In this document: piece after piece, positions 46,769 to 56,377 of the stretch
Layout of the letters: every line of letters begins with the position of its first letter
Numbering within the stretch: position 1 is the first letter of the stretch
Assembly: GCA_035623335.1 (NCBI GenBank)
Contig: DASPTQ010000106.1
Coordinates: 8,806-72,805 of the forward strand
DNA: 64,000 nt
Direction: 5' to 3'
Source: JAFAGX01 sp035623335
GTDB taxonomy: Bacteria; Acidobacteriota; Terriglobia; Terriglobales; Acidobacteriaceae
The notes under the pieces: generated by a model
Told to the model about the DNA's origin: nothing
Seen by the model: only the letters and a program-made list of their open reading frames with translations
Database searches by the model: none
Program-made: the position numbers and the translations under genes

Positions 46769-49581
46769 ATCCGGAAAAATGGGAGCAGATGAAGCAGCTC
46801 TTTGCATCGGCTCTCGATCTTGAACCCGAAGCACGCCAGCCATTCCTCCGGAATGCCTGCGGCGGGGATGAATCTCTATTCGCGGAAGTGGAAGCGTTGC
46901 TCTCCGCCGACGAGTCCGATCCGAGCGCCTCGACCCCCCTGGCTTCTACCCCGCTCCGAACTCCGATCACGAGATGGGACGGACAGAAGGTCGGCCCCTA
47001 CCGCATTCTTCACCGCATCGGGTCGGGCGGTATGGGCGACGTTTATCTCGCCGTGCGTGCCGATGACACCTTCAACAAACGCGTGGCCATAAAGCTGGTG
47101 CAAACCGGCATCGACACGCAGGAGATTCTCGATCGTTTCCGGCATGAGAGAAGGATTCTGGCGGCGCTCGAACACCCCAATATCGCCAGGCTCCTCGATG
47201 GAGGCACCACCGACGATGGCTTGCCCTACTTCGTGATGGATTTTGTGGAGGGCACGCCGATCGACGAATACTCGAACAGCCGCCGCCTGTCCATCTCCGA
47301 ACGAATCGCCTTGTTCCGCAAGGTCTGCCTGGCGGTCCATTACGTTCATCAGAACCTCGTGGTTCATCGGGATCTGAAGCCAAGCAATATCTTGGTGACC
47401 GCCGATGGCGTACCGAAACTTCTGGATTTCGGCATTGCCAAACTCCTGAAACCGGAGTTCCTCGGCCATCCGCTGGATGCTACGCGGATTGAGTTTCGCC
47501 TCATGACCCCGTGGTATGCCAGCCCGGAACAGATCCGGGGTGAGGCAGTAACCACCGCGAGCGATGTCTACTCGCTGGGCGTAATCCTTTACGAATTGCT
47601 GACATCACGGCGGCCGTACCGGCCTCGAACCCAGGCTTCGGATGAAGTCGTGCGGGCGGTCTGCGAGCAGGAGCCACCGAAACCCAGCACCGCGGTTGGT
47701 CAGTCCAGCCCGATCGAAAGCGACAGCAAGAACACTCCTCCCTTGTCCCCGGCCGCGATCGCGGACCAGCGGTCCACGGCGATCGAGAAGCTCCGGCGGC
47801 AGCTACGCGGCGATCTCGACATGATCGTCATGAAGGCCTTGCGCAAGGAGCCGCAGCGTCGCTATCCCTCGGCCGAGCAGCTCTCCGAGGACCTTGGCCG
47901 CTACTCCGAAGGGTTGCCGGTTACCGCCCAGCGTGACAGCACAGGCTACCGTGCCGGCAAATTCATTCGCCGGCATAAGGCCGGGGTGGCGGCGGCAGGG
48001 CTGATCCTGGTCTCCTTGGTCGCCGGAGTTCTGGCCACAACCTGGCAGGCACGCGTGGCGCGGGCGCAGCGAGCGGAGGCGGAGCGTCAGTTCAACGATG
48101 TGCGCAAACTGACAACCTCCATCCTCTTTGAATTTGACACCGCCATCCAGAATCTCCCAGGCTCCACCCCGGCCCGGCAATTGCTGGTCGAACGAGCGCT
48201 CGAATATCTCAATAAGTTAGCCCAACAAGCCCGGTCGGATCCCGGATTGCAGCGCGAATTGGCGGAAGCGTACTTGAAAGTGGGGGATGTTCAAGGAAAC
48301 CCTTACGACGCCAATCTGGGGGATACGCAAGGGGCGGTGGAGAGCTATCAGAAAGCGCTCGCCATCAGCGAATCCCTGACCCGGTCGAATCCCGAGGATC
48401 GAGTCTCCAGCGAGTATTTGGCGCGCAGCTACCAGTCGCTCGGCGAGGTCCTGCCTACGCTCGGAAAGCCCACCGAGGCTTCCGCCGATCTTCGCCAGGC
48501 CTCAGAGATCCTCGCCGCACTGGCCAACGCCCGACCGGCCGATCAAGAACTGCGGTTCCGCCTGGCCAACTCGTATCAGGTGCTCGGTGACCTCCAGGGG
48601 CACAGCGGCATTCCCAATCTCGGTGACCCGGCCGCATCCCTGGCTAGCTATCGAAAGGCGCTGGATTTGTATCAATCGATTTTGCTGGCGGACGCGAAGA
48701 ATGAACCTGCCCGTCGCGGAGCCGCTATCCTACAAATTCGCATCGGGGATCTCGAGCAAGCCGACGATGTCGAGGCTGCCAGGAAGAATTATCAGAGTGC
48801 CCTGGCCACCTTCGAAGAACTATCGGCCGCTGACCCCAACAATGCCGAGGACCGCCGACGGCTCGGATTGGCTTATCAAAAGGTGGGGGCGATCGAGGAA
48901 GCGCTTGGCAACAACCGGCAGGCGCTCGAGAATTATCGGAAAGTGTCGGCTTTGAATGAAGCTCGGATGCAGGTCGACCCGAACAACGCGCAAGCCAAGA
49001 TGAGCTATGTGGTCTCGCATCGCTATATCGGGGACTTGCTCTACAAGATGAATGATCGAGCGGGAGCGATCGTCAATTACCGCCAGGCCTTGGAGATGCT
49101 CGCGCGGCTGTCGGCCGCGGAACCGAACAATGTACTTACCAAAGGACGATATTCGGAGATGCTCGTTGTAATGGGTCAAACTCTGGCTGAGAGTGGAAAG
49201 CGGGAAGAGGCGCGGGAAATGACGTCTCGCGGTTTGAGCCTGGCGAAAGAACTGGCGGTCCGAGATGACGCAACCCCGGAAGAACTGTTCTCCTATGCCC
49301 AAGGCTTCCTGAACTGCGAACCCGCCGCACTCCGCCAGCCGCAGACCGCCGTCGAATACGCCAAGAGAGCGCTCGCGAAATCGGGGAAGACCAGTAGCGA
49401 CTATCTCGATCTGCTGGCGCAAGCGTATTTTCAGGCAGGAGATGTCGATCGGGCGGTGGAAAGCGAAGAGAAGGCCCTGAGTTCACTGCCCTCGCTAGCC
49501 TCCAGCCAGGCGGCTATGAGCAAACAGCGGAGCTTCGAAGCTCATTTGTCTCAGTTTAAGCTGGCACAAAAACACAACTGA
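46765..49581 (+). CDS. Membrane Ser/Thr protein kinase with C-terminal TPR repeats
   Basis: 938 residues from a GTG overlapping the sigma-factor stop. Residues 78-385 are a Hanks-type kinase: GSGGMGDVYLA (86 onward), VAIKLV (Lys110), VVHRDLKPSNIL (Asp203), LLDFGIAKL (Asp221) and TPWYASPEQIRGEAVTTASDVYSLG. One membrane helix (about 406-427) follows and the remaining 500 residues are TPR-like helical repeats, such as QRELAEAYLKVGDVQGN and DRRRLGLAYQKVGAIEEALG, outside the membrane. It may phosphorylate the overlapping ECF sigma factor or its partner in response to an external cue. Confidence 0.93.
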   Translation: MNPEKWEQMKQLFASALDLEPEARQPFLRNACGGDESLFAEVEALLSADESDPSASTPLASTPLRTPITRWDGQKVGPYRILHRIGSGGMGDVYLAVRADDTFNKRVAIKLVQTGIDTQEILDRFRHERRILAALEHPNIARLLDGGTTDDGLPYFVMDFVEGTPIDEYSNSRRLSISERIALFRKVCLAVHYVHQNLVVHRDLKPSNILVTADGVPKLLDFGIAKLLKPEFLGHPLDATRIEFRLMTPWYASPEQIRGEAVTTASDVYSLGVILYELLTSRRPYRPRTQASDEVVRAVCEQEPPKPSTAVGQSSPIESDSKNTPPLSPAAIADQRSTAIEKLRRQLRGDLDMIVMKALRKEPQRRYPSAEQLSEDLGRYSEGLPVTAQRDSTGYRAGKFIRRHKAGVAAAGLILVSLVAGVLATTWQARVARAQRAEAERQFNDVRKLTTSILFEFDTAIQNLPGSTPARQLLVERALEYLNKLAQQARSDPGLQRELAEAYLKVGDVQGNPYDANLGDTQGAVESYQKALAISESLTRSNPEDRVSSEYLARSYQSLGEVLPTLGKPTEASADLRQASEILAALANARPADQELRFRLANSYQVLGDLQGHSGIPNLGDPAASLASYRKALDLYQSILLADAKNEPARRGAAILQIRIGDLEQADDVEAARKNYQSALATFEELSAADPNNAEDRRRLGLAYQKVGAIEEALGNNRQALENYRKVSALNEARMQVDPNNAQAKMSYVVSHRYIGDLLYKMNDRAGAIVNYRQALEMLARLSAAEPNNVLTKGRYSEMLVVMGQTLAESGKREEAREMTSRGLSLAKELAVRDDATPEELFSYAQGFLNCEPAALRQPQTAVEYAKRALAKSGKTSSDYLDLLAQAYFQAGDVDRAVESEEKALSSLPSLASSQAAMSKQRSFEAHLSQFKLAQKHN

Positions 49582-49623
49582 CGGTCCGTTTGTCCACGGC
49601 AGGCGGTGGTTGCCCTCTTTGGC

Positions 49624-50418
49624 ATGGTCCCAAAAATCCGAGTGCCGCTTCTGCTTCTAGCCCTCCTCGTGTCCCGGCCGGCAGCCTGGGGATGGGGAAA
49701 TGACGGACACGTTTCGGTCAACCGCGTTGCCGCGGAAAAACTGCCACCGGACGTGCCGCTGTTCTTGCGCAGTGCGGTCGCCGGGTTGGCCTATCTAGGC
49801 CCGGAACCCGACCGCTGGCGGGACAGCTCCGATGCCGCCCTGAAGAGCTCTCAGGAACCCGATCACTACATCGATTTGGAACGGATTGCTTGGCTCGATC
49901 GACTCCCCGAAGGGCGCTACGAGTTTTACCAGAAGCTCTATGCAAAACGGGCACAGACCAAAGAGAATCCCGATGATTACCTGCCGGAGCGAGTCGGCCT
50001 CCAGCCCTATGCCGTGATGGAGAGTTTTGGGCGTTGGAAGGCCTCCTTTCGGGAATATCAACGGCTGCGTGAGCGTCAGCAGGCGACCGACTTCGAGCAT
50101 ACGATCGTGTTCTACGCCGGCTGGTTGGGTCACTACGTGGCGGATGGATCGCAGCCCCTCCACACCACGATCCACTACAACGGTTGGGTGGGCGCAGACC
50201 CCAAGGGGTACACAACTCACGCGGGCATTCATGCGGATTTCGAGACCGCGTATGTGTCGCGCAATATCGCAGCTTCGGACTTCGCCAACCTGGTTCATGC
50301 CCCGGAACACCTCGATGATCCTTTCGCCCGCTATGTCGAGTACCTAAGGGCTTCGAACGCCATGGTCGAGAAGGCATACGCGTTGTACAAAGCGGGGTCG
50401 GGATGCCGGATCGCCTGA
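49624..50418 (+). CDS. S1/P1-type nuclease or zinc phospholipase C, frameshifted C-terminus
   Basis: 265 residues in frame from ATG 49624 (frame opens at 49606). A signal peptide ends just before the conserved mature N-terminus (GWGNDGHVSVNRVAAEKLP). Zinc ligands are visible: PDRWRDS, PDHYIDLE, and the HYVADGSQPLH motif (His, Asp, His). GIHADFETAYV supplies His-x3-Glu, closer to bacterial zinc phospholipase C than P1 (Asp). The frame ends early: at about 50400 the expected last helix continues in the next frame (DAGSPEAFDFTTQRLAAGSQ, ending with tag at 50507). A one-base insertion or a sequencing error is likely; the catalytic part is intact. Confidence 0.72.
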   Translation: MVPKIRVPLLLLALLVSRPAAWGWGNDGHVSVNRVAAEKLPPDVPLFLRSAVAGLAYLGPEPDRWRDSSDAALKSSQEPDHYIDLERIAWLDRLPEGRYEFYQKLYAKRAQTKENPDDYLPERVGLQPYAVMESFGRWKASFREYQRLRERQQATDFEHTIVFYAGWLGHYVADGSQPLHTTIHYNGWVGADPKGYTTHAGIHADFETAYVSRNIAASDFANLVHAPEHLDDPFARYVEYLRASNAMVEKAYALYKAGSGCRIA

Positions 50419-50524
50419 GGCGTTCGATTTCACAACCCAAAGGCTGGCCGCGGGTAGCCAGATGCTGGTGAATCTCTGGTATACGGCCTGGCTGGACAGC
50501 GCCCGGTAGAAAAGGAGAGATGCG

Positions 50525-50899
50525 GTGATCTGCCCCAAGACAAAATGCTTCGTAGTTCCGGTGGTCACGATTCTGTGGGCTGCCTCGGCTGCCGCCCAAA
50601 CTTCGATTCAGGCGGCGGAGGCCAAGAATCATGTGGGAGAGAGGGCAACGGTCTGCGGAGAAGTCGCCAGCGCGCACTATGCCACAAAAACTCGCGGAAG
50701 TCCGACGTTCCTCAATCTCGACAAGCCATATCCCAACCAGATTTTCACCGTGCTGATTTGGGGAAGCGACCGCTCGAAGTTCGGCGATCCCGAACAGACC
50801 TTTCGCAACCAACACATCTGCGCGACGGGGAAGATAACGGATTACAAAGGGATCCCCGAAATCATCGCCTCCGAACCTTCACAAATCAAGTTGCAGTGA
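50525..50899 (+). CDS. Small secreted OB-fold-like protein
   Basis: 124 residues from a GTG with AGGAGA upstream. Signal peptide (FVVPVVTILWAASAAAQT), then a five-strand OB-like region: AAEAKNHVGERATVCGEVAS, SPTFLNLDKPYPNQIFTVLI, NQHICATGKITDYKGIPEII. The pattern (VGxxxxVxGxVxxxxY...GxPTFLNLDxPYPNQxFTxxI) is that of periplasmic DNA-binding/OB-fold-like proteins of unknown role. It follows the nuclease homologue by about 15 bases (counting its out-of-frame tail), so the two may form a secreted pair acting on nucleic acids; that link is inference. Confidence 0.72.
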   Translation: MICPKTKCFVVPVVTILWAASAAAQTSIQAAEAKNHVGERATVCGEVASAHYATKTRGSPTFLNLDKPYPNQIFTVLIWGSDRSKFGDPEQTFRNQHICATGKITDYKGIPEIIASEPSQIKLQ

Positions 50900-51218
50900 T
50901 GTTTGCCGGGGACGCAGGGGAGAAGCCACAGTCGGCCCCTTTGATTCCCCCAAGCGTTGGTTACTTCGGCCAGCCTGCGCAGGCTTACTTTGGGCAGGGC
51001 TCAAGCAACGAAGTCTGCTGCGAGAAACTTGCAGCGCGCCGCGAACCCTGGTTGTCGCTCGTCACCGCTTCAAAACTTGAGGTCCCGGGACCTTCGCCGG
51101 AAACGGGCCAGCAGCGAATCGCCCGTTCATCTTGCCAAAGAGGGTACCCGGCGGTCAGCCTGCGATTGTCATGCTGGTTTCACGGAAATGTAATTTCTTT
51201 TTTACATTTGGGCACGAG
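50900..51218. other. Intergenic stretch between convergent genes, nothing recognised
   Basis: No motif-bearing frame and no strong terminator hairpin seen by eye. Confidence 0.4.
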
Positions 51219-51944
51219 CTAGGGACGCACATAGGCGGGACTGGCGGGCGATGGCGGAGTGTAGTCGCGACCGTAGAGATTCTTGTGCTCCGGCGGCAGG
51301 TTGGCAGCGGGCACACGCAAGGCTCCCAGAGTCGAGGTGCTGTCGGTGATCGTGACTTCCCGCGTCAGCGCATTCAAAGCGTCGGCCAAGGCTCCTTCGT
51401 ACCAAACTCGCAGGGTATAGTGGCCCGGAGCAACGTCGTGCAAGACCACCTCTCCGTGGCGGTCCGAGGTGGCGTAGAAGGGGGTGTTCAAGACCACCAC
51501 GACGGCGCTCATCTCGGCGTGGATATTGCAGAAAATGTAGGAAATACCCGGCTTGTCAAAGACCAGGTTGCGAGTGCTGCCGGCCTCGTAGAGCCCGAGA
51601 TCGAAGCGCTTGCCCTCAAATAAGGAAAACACATTGTGAAAGAACGGGTCGCGATTGGGAAACTCCACGGTGGCGCCGACCGGTACTACCAGAACATGAG
51701 GCTCGAAGCTTTTGTTTTTTTGTACCAGACGCGGCCGCGGAGAAATCCTGGCCGCCCCAGCCGATGGCAGCAGAGTACCCTCGGTCGGCGTGAGCCATAC
51801 GACGACGTTGCTGGCATCGTCCGGTTTCCTTTTCTCATTCGTCACGGTGACCGTAGCCGTAACCGTCGTAGGCTGAGCGTAAGCCAGCCCCGAACACACT
51901 ACCGCCATCCCCATCCAAAGACGCCAGCGGGGGAGCTTGATCAT
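51219..51944 (-). CDS. Secreted cupredoxin-like (methylamine-utilisation type) protein
   Basis: 241 residues, ATG sharing a base with the stop of the porin-like gene (TAATG). Signal peptide (WMGMAVVCSGLAYAQP). A plastocyanin-like fold with the type 1 copper ligands: DPFFHNVFSLFEG (His) and ISYIFCNIHAEMSAVV (Cys, His, Met). A carboxypeptidase-regulatory-like beta sandwich follows (SDRHGEVVLHDVAPGHYTLRV). Homologues are annotated methylamine utilisation protein, but no such genes are here; a periplasmic copper electron carrier is the safer call. It is the last gene of the minus-strand set that starts with the OmpR regulator. Confidence 0.8.
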   Translation of the reverse strand: MIKLPRWRLWMGMAVVCSGLAYAQPTTVTATVTVTNEKRKPDDASNVVVWLTPTEGTLLPSAGAARISPRPRLVQKNKSFEPHVLVVPVGATVEFPNRDPFFHNVFSLFEGKRFDLGLYEAGSTRNLVFDKPGISYIFCNIHAEMSAVVVVLNTPFYATSDRHGEVVLHDVAPGHYTLRVWYEGALADALNALTREVTITDSTSTLGALRVPAANLPPEHKNLYGRDYTPPSPASPAYVRP

Positions 51945-53539
51945 TAAAACAGCACCCCCATCATCATATTTACCTGCTGGGCGGAGTTGCTGAGGCTGTC
52001 GATGGGGAAGGATCGCAGGTGCCGGTACTCGGTTGAGAACAGGAGGTTCGAGCGTGGCCGGTAGACGAAGTTGATCAGGCCGGCGCGGTTCTGTACCAGC
52101 AAAGGCCCAACGTATTGCTGGCTTGCGGTCGCGATCCGTACTTCCGACGCCGTGGGATTATCCATGCCGAACCCAGCGTTGAATTCGAGCTTGCTGGTGG
52201 CCCGAAGCTTGAGTTGCGCCCATCCTCCCCGCGAATCCAGGGGACGAATCGCGGTCGAAGGTTGGTCCGGGTCCCCCAGGAACAGCACGCTCCGGCTGAT
52301 CCCGCCCCCGATTCCGCCAACGGCCCGTCCACGATAGAACTCTCCGGAAAGAGCAAGCCTTGCCGCAAGGGGAATTTCCCAGTCCGCCATGCCCGCCCAG
52401 CCGTCGGCGTGATGGTTGAAGTTCCAATCCTGGCGGCTGTAATATCCGGCTGTTCCCAACGTCACCGACCGACCAAAAAAGCCGGTCGTCCAGGCAGAGC
52501 GAAGCGCGTAGGCCGGCTGACCCGAATTCTCTCCTGGACCGGGCGAGCGAAAATAGGAATTGGCAGGGAATTCACCGGTCAGATTGTCGAGTATGCCTGC
52601 CTCGATCGCCAACTTCTGAGTGTCGGATAAGTTAAATCGGTGTTCCACGCGAACCTGCGGAGTCCAGGCCCACAAGTTGCCGGCGTAATTGAAGGCGGGA
52701 ACTGCCAAGGTGGCAAAGGAAGTGGGCGACAGGGGGGAAATGAAAAGGCTATCCTGTCCCACCACCAGCGAAGTGCCGAGCCAATCCATGCGCAGGCTGG
52801 CCAGCTGCAACCGGAAGATTCCTGAATTGACACCATTCCACGTGTTCGGAAATCCGCCGGCAAAGTCGGCCTGCACCTCGGCGGAGGTTTTGGCACCGGC
52901 GAGGGTCGGGCCAAAGACCTCAAGACTGATTTCCGACTGCCGCAAGGTCGCGCCGAAGTTTCCGTTACCCTGATTCGGTCCGAGCACCAGGCTGGGGATG
53001 TCCATATTGTCGGTGGTCCCGCGATTGCTGAAGAGATTCATCAGCGCGATGCCCGAAAGCCGCACGCGGTACTTCGACGCGCTTTCCACCTTGGTCTGGT
53101 ACTGGTCCTCGAGCTTGCTGTTCAGCAGTTGGGTGGTTTCCTCCAGGGTGGCTACCCGCTGCTCGAGTGGCGCCGCCTGTCCTGTCTGAGGCGCCGCTTC
53201 GCCTCCGCTCGGTTCCGGGTGGGACGCATCAGGATAGGATTTGGCTTCGACCGCCGCTTCCCCCGGCCGTCCCCGGAGATCCTCCAACTCGCGCCGCAAT
53301 TCGGCCGTTTCTTGACGATACTGTGCCGCCTCGGCCCGCATCTCGGCTACGACTGCGCGCAATTCGCCGACTTGCTGCTGGAGTTCGTGAACCGCAACCG
53401 TCATGGGCGCGTCGGAGGACGGAGCTTCGGTTGCGCCCGCCGTCTGAGCCCACGCAGCCATACTGCTTGCCGCAACCAGTAATCCCCCGATCAGCGCTGT
53501 TCGTTCTATCCCTACCACCCAAACGTTCCTCTGCTTCAC
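51944..53539 (-). CDS. Porin-like outer-membrane beta-barrel protein with coiled-coil
   Basis: 531 residues from a GTG with AGGAGGA upstream. Signal peptide (LIGGLLVAASSMAAWAQT), then a coiled coil (VHELQQQVGELRAVVAEMRAE; QYRQETAELRRELEDL), a Pro-rich linker, a second short coil, and a barrel of alternating strands such as YRVRLSGIALMNLF, SLVVGQDSLFIS and RLALSGEFYRGRAVGGIG. The last residue is Phe, the usual barrel terminus. It probably trimerises through the coil and forms an outer-membrane channel. Genes for a cupredoxin and a two-component system flank it; a role in metal or electron-transfer handling is a guess. Confidence 0.82.
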   Translation of the reverse strand: MKQRNVWVVGIERTALIGGLLVAASSMAAWAQTAGATEAPSSDAPMTVAVHELQQQVGELRAVVAEMRAEAAQYRQETAELRRELEDLRGRPGEAAVEAKSYPDASHPEPSGGEAAPQTGQAAPLEQRVATLEETTQLLNSKLEDQYQTKVESASKYRVRLSGIALMNLFSNRGTTDNMDIPSLVLGPNQGNGNFGATLRQSEISLEVFGPTLAGAKTSAEVQADFAGGFPNTWNGVNSGIFRLQLASLRMDWLGTSLVVGQDSLFISPLSPTSFATLAVPAFNYAGNLWAWTPQVRVEHRFNLSDTQKLAIEAGILDNLTGEFPANSYFRSPGPGENSGQPAYALRSAWTTGFFGRSVTLGTAGYYSRQDWNFNHHADGWAGMADWEIPLAARLALSGEFYRGRAVGGIGGGISRSVLFLGDPDQPSTAIRPLDSRGGWAQLKLRATSKLEFNAGFGMDNPTASEVRIATASQQYVGPLLVQNRAGLINFVYRPRSNLLFSTEYRHLRSFPIDSLSNSAQQVNMMMGVLF

Positions 53540-53661
53540 GAGCGTCCTCCTGAGAAGACTGTGGAGTTTACCCCGGAATTCACTGCCAACGCGATACTCA
53601 GAGGCTGAGCCGCCGACTACGTTCGCGGGAGGGATTCCTCGGCCCGAACCGGCCGACGATC

Positions 53662-55464
53662 CTATTCCACGCGATTGCCTTGCGGCCGGGCCACGAGTGG
53701 TGGTTCCCGTCTTATCTGGCCAACTCCGCTCATGGTTGTTAAGGAGAGCGGAAGAGTTAGGCGGAAAACCGTCCCCAGGCCCGATGTCCTCTCCACCACA
53801 ATCTCGCCACCATGGTCCTGAACAATCTTCTGCACGATGGTCAAACCCAGACCAGTGCCGTTTTCTTTGCCCATGCTGACGAATGGATCGAAAAGCTTGC
53901 CGCGAATCGATTCCGGAATGCCACGCCCGTTATCAGAGACACGAATTTGAATTCCGTCGGCCGCCGGAGTCAAGCTGACCGTGATGCGTCCATCCTCACC
54001 GGATGTTGCTTCACAGGCGTTCAGCAGCAGGTTGTAGAGGGCACGCTCCAGCTTCTTGGTATCAAACCATCCGGTCGAATCCCCCTGCGTGCGGATGCTG
54101 ATCGAGACGGGTTGGTAGCGGGGATGAGCGCGGATCGCCTGCACCACGCGCTCCACCAGGGGTTTCAGATCTCCCTGGGTCAGCCGCAGCGACTCCCGGG
54201 TGCGCGAAAATTCGAGCAGTGAGTCGATCAGGTCAGTCATCTGGTTCACGGCGATGCAAACTTCCTGATAGAGCTCCTCCCGTTGTTCCGAAGACAGGCG
54301 GCTTTCGAGCAAAAACTCGGCATTGGCAACGATGGCGGCTAAAGAGTGCCGCAGATCATGGGAGATGGAGCTGGCCATGCGTCCGATGGTCGCCAGGCGT
54401 TCGGCTTCGAGCAACTCCTGCTGGGTCCGGAGTAGGCTGGCACGCATCCGGTTGAATGCCCCCGTAACCTCCGCGGCCTCGTCACCGCCGCGCGCGTCGA
54501 GGGCATACTGAAAGTCGCCATTTTCCAGGGCGCGCACCCCGGCCACCAGGTTCCCTAAAGGCCGGGTAAAGGTGTGCGAAATGACAAACACCAGGGCACT
54601 TCCGACCACGACGGCCACCAGGCCGAGGGCCAGCAGCAAGCGATTCAAGCTGTCGAGGAAAGCGGTTGCCTGATCATAGGATTTGAGCACGCTCAGACGC
54701 ACCATCGGCGCCTTGCCCGGCGTCAGATCCACTAAAGTGTGAAGAAAATGTTCGTCACCCAGTTGCACTTCTTCCGGGCCAGTCACGTCAGAACCCGAGT
54801 GAACGAACAAATGTCGAGTCAACTCCGCCTCGTGCGCCGGGCTCAGGGTGCTTTTGACCACCAAGTCTCCGTAGTAGAAGGCCACTTGGCTGGCGGCGAT
54901 GCGACTGACTTGCGCGGCGGTCGCCTGATCGATCTCATAACCGAGAACCAATAGGCCCAAGAGACGGCCCTCGGAGGCTGCACCAAAGTAGACGGGCTCA
55001 ATGAAGACCTCATAAAGATGCTGAGAGCCGAACCACCATTGCGCGGAAGCCCCTTGCGGGAGGGGAGTGCCGAGCGAGTGGTGGGCCATTTCGCGGGAAA
55101 AGCCGGGAGTGGCGGCGTGCAAGGCGACCACTCGGCCGGACCGGTCGACCAACACAAACAGGTCGCTGCCGGCCAACCGCCACCAGTCGTTCGATGCGTC
55201 CTGAATGGTTGCTTCGTCCGGTGCCGTCATCAACGCTCGTAGCGTCGGCTGGTAGGCAAGGAGTTCCGCAGAACGGGTCAGCGTAAGCTCCCGCAGCTGC
55301 TGAAAGTTCTGAAACGTGCTAATCGAATTGCGCAGGTCGGAGACGATACCCTTCTTGACCTGGGACTGAACGCTGTGCCGCACCAGCAGGAGGCTGGTCG
55401 CGGTGAGACTCGCCGAAATTAACAGCATGGAGAGCAGAAACTTGGTGCGCAGACGAAGTTTCAT
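53662..55464 (-). CDS. Membrane sensor histidine kinase (Cache-like, HAMP)
   Basis: 600 residues. Membrane helix 10-29, a periplasmic Cache-like sensory domain to about 270 (DLFVLVDRSGRVVALHA, GRLLGLLVLGYEID), second helix 275-297, HAMP (TRPLGNLVAGVRALENGDF), HisKA with phospho-His369 in SSISHDLRHSLAAIVANAEF, and HATPase with YNLLLNACEA, SDNGRGIPESI and GTGLGLTIVQKI. The His box SHDLRHSLA instead of the more common SHELRTPL marks a recognised subtype. It is preceded by its OmpR-type regulator and followed by the porin and cupredoxin. Confidence 0.92.
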   Translation of the reverse strand: MKLRLRTKFLLSMLLISASLTATSLLLVRHSVQSQVKKGIVSDLRNSISTFQNFQQLRELTLTRSAELLAYQPTLRALMTAPDEATIQDASNDWWRLAGSDLFVLVDRSGRVVALHAATPGFSREMAHHSLGTPLPQGASAQWWFGSQHLYEVFIEPVYFGAASEGRLLGLLVLGYEIDQATAAQVSRIAASQVAFYYGDLVVKSTLSPAHEAELTRHLFVHSGSDVTGPEEVQLGDEHFLHTLVDLTPGKAPMVRLSVLKSYDQATAFLDSLNRLLLALGLVAVVVGSALVFVISHTFTRPLGNLVAGVRALENGDFQYALDARGGDEAAEVTGAFNRMRASLLRTQQELLEAERLATIGRMASSISHDLRHSLAAIVANAEFLLESRLSSEQREELYQEVCIAVNQMTDLIDSLLEFSRTRESLRLTQGDLKPLVERVVQAIRAHPRYQPVSISIRTQGDSTGWFDTKKLERALYNLLLNACEATSGEDGRITVSLTPAADGIQIRVSDNGRGIPESIRGKLFDPFVSMGKENGTGLGLTIVQKIVQDHGGEIVVERTSGLGTVFRLTLPLSLTTMSGVGQIRREPPLVARPQGNRVE

Positions 55465-55521
55465 CAGGCTCCGCTCCCCTCCCGCCCGGATGGCTCCGAG
55501 TTTATCGGACGCGGTTTCCCC

Positions 55522-56295
55522 TCATCGCACAAACTTGTAACCCACGCCGTGGACCGTACGGAAATGCTTGGGGTTAGGGGGATCTTTCTCCAGCTTCTGC
55601 CGCAGCTTCAGGATGTGGTTGTCGACCGTGCGGGTGGTGGGATAGTTCTGATATCCCCAGACCTCGTTGAGCAGCTCATCTCGGGTGATCACCCGCTCAG
55701 CGTTCTGCACCAGGAATTTCAAGGTCTTGAATTCCTGTGCCGTCAACCCCACCCGCTCTCTATCGCGCGTGACCTCCATCCTGGTGAAGTCGACGGAAAT
55801 GCCATCGAAGGAGACCATCTCAGAGGCGTCCTTGCGAAGATTGCGGCGCAAGGCGGCCCGCACACGGGCTAGCAGTTCGCGCGGGCTGAATGGCTTGGTG
55901 ACATAGTCATCGGCGCCCAGCTCGAGAAGCAATACCTTGTCGGAAACATCGCTGGCGGCACTCAGGACGATAATGGGAATGGACGGGGCTTGCTGTTTGA
56001 TCTCGCGGCAAACGTCGCGACCGGACATGACCGGCAGACGCAGATCGAGCACAATGGCCGAGGGCGTCGCCCTGCGAAAAGCTTCCAGCGCCGATTTTCC
56101 GTCTCCCGTGATCTCGATCTCAAACCCTTCGGTCTGGAAGAGGTGCTTCAGCGCCTTCTGTACCGCATGATCGTCTTCGACTACCAGAATTCGCTCCGTG
56201 CTGGAACTCTGAGCGAGGGGGGGAACGTCTTTGGCCAGGGTGCCGGCAGCACGCTGAAATCCAGCTTCTCGATTCGCTTCTACGGGCATCGCCAT
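55522..56295 (-). CDS. OmpR/PhoB-family response regulator
   Basis: 257 residues from ATG 56295 (AAGGA upstream; the frame extends six residues). A 33-residue leader precedes the receiver (ILVVEDDHAVQKAL; Asp84 in IVLDLRLPVMSG; Lys in YVTKPFSPRELLARV) and a winged-helix output domain (LTAQEFKTLKFLVQNAERVI, TVDNHILKLRQKLE, FRTVHGVGYKF). The long leader is unusual. Three 11-bp-spaced repeats upstream (56378-56404) fit autoregulation. It should be the partner of the downstream kinase. Confidence 0.93.
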   Translation of the reverse strand: MAMPVEANREAGFQRAAGTLAKDVPPLAQSSSTERILVVEDDHAVQKALKHLFQTEGFEIEITGDGKSALEAFRRATPSAIVLDLRLPVMSGRDVCREIKQQAPSIPIIVLSAASDVSDKVLLLELGADDYVTKPFSPRELLARVRAALRRNLRKDASEMVSFDGISVDFTRMEVTRDRERVGLTAQEFKTLKFLVQNAERVITRDELLNEVWGYQNYPTTRTVDNHILKLRQKLEKDPPNPKHFRTVHGVGYKFVR

Positions 56296-56377
56296 GATTC
56301 CTTTTGAGCACAATGGCTTGCTTCCTGTTCAGCTTACTCTCATGAGACGCCATGGAGATAAGCAGTTTCACCTATTG

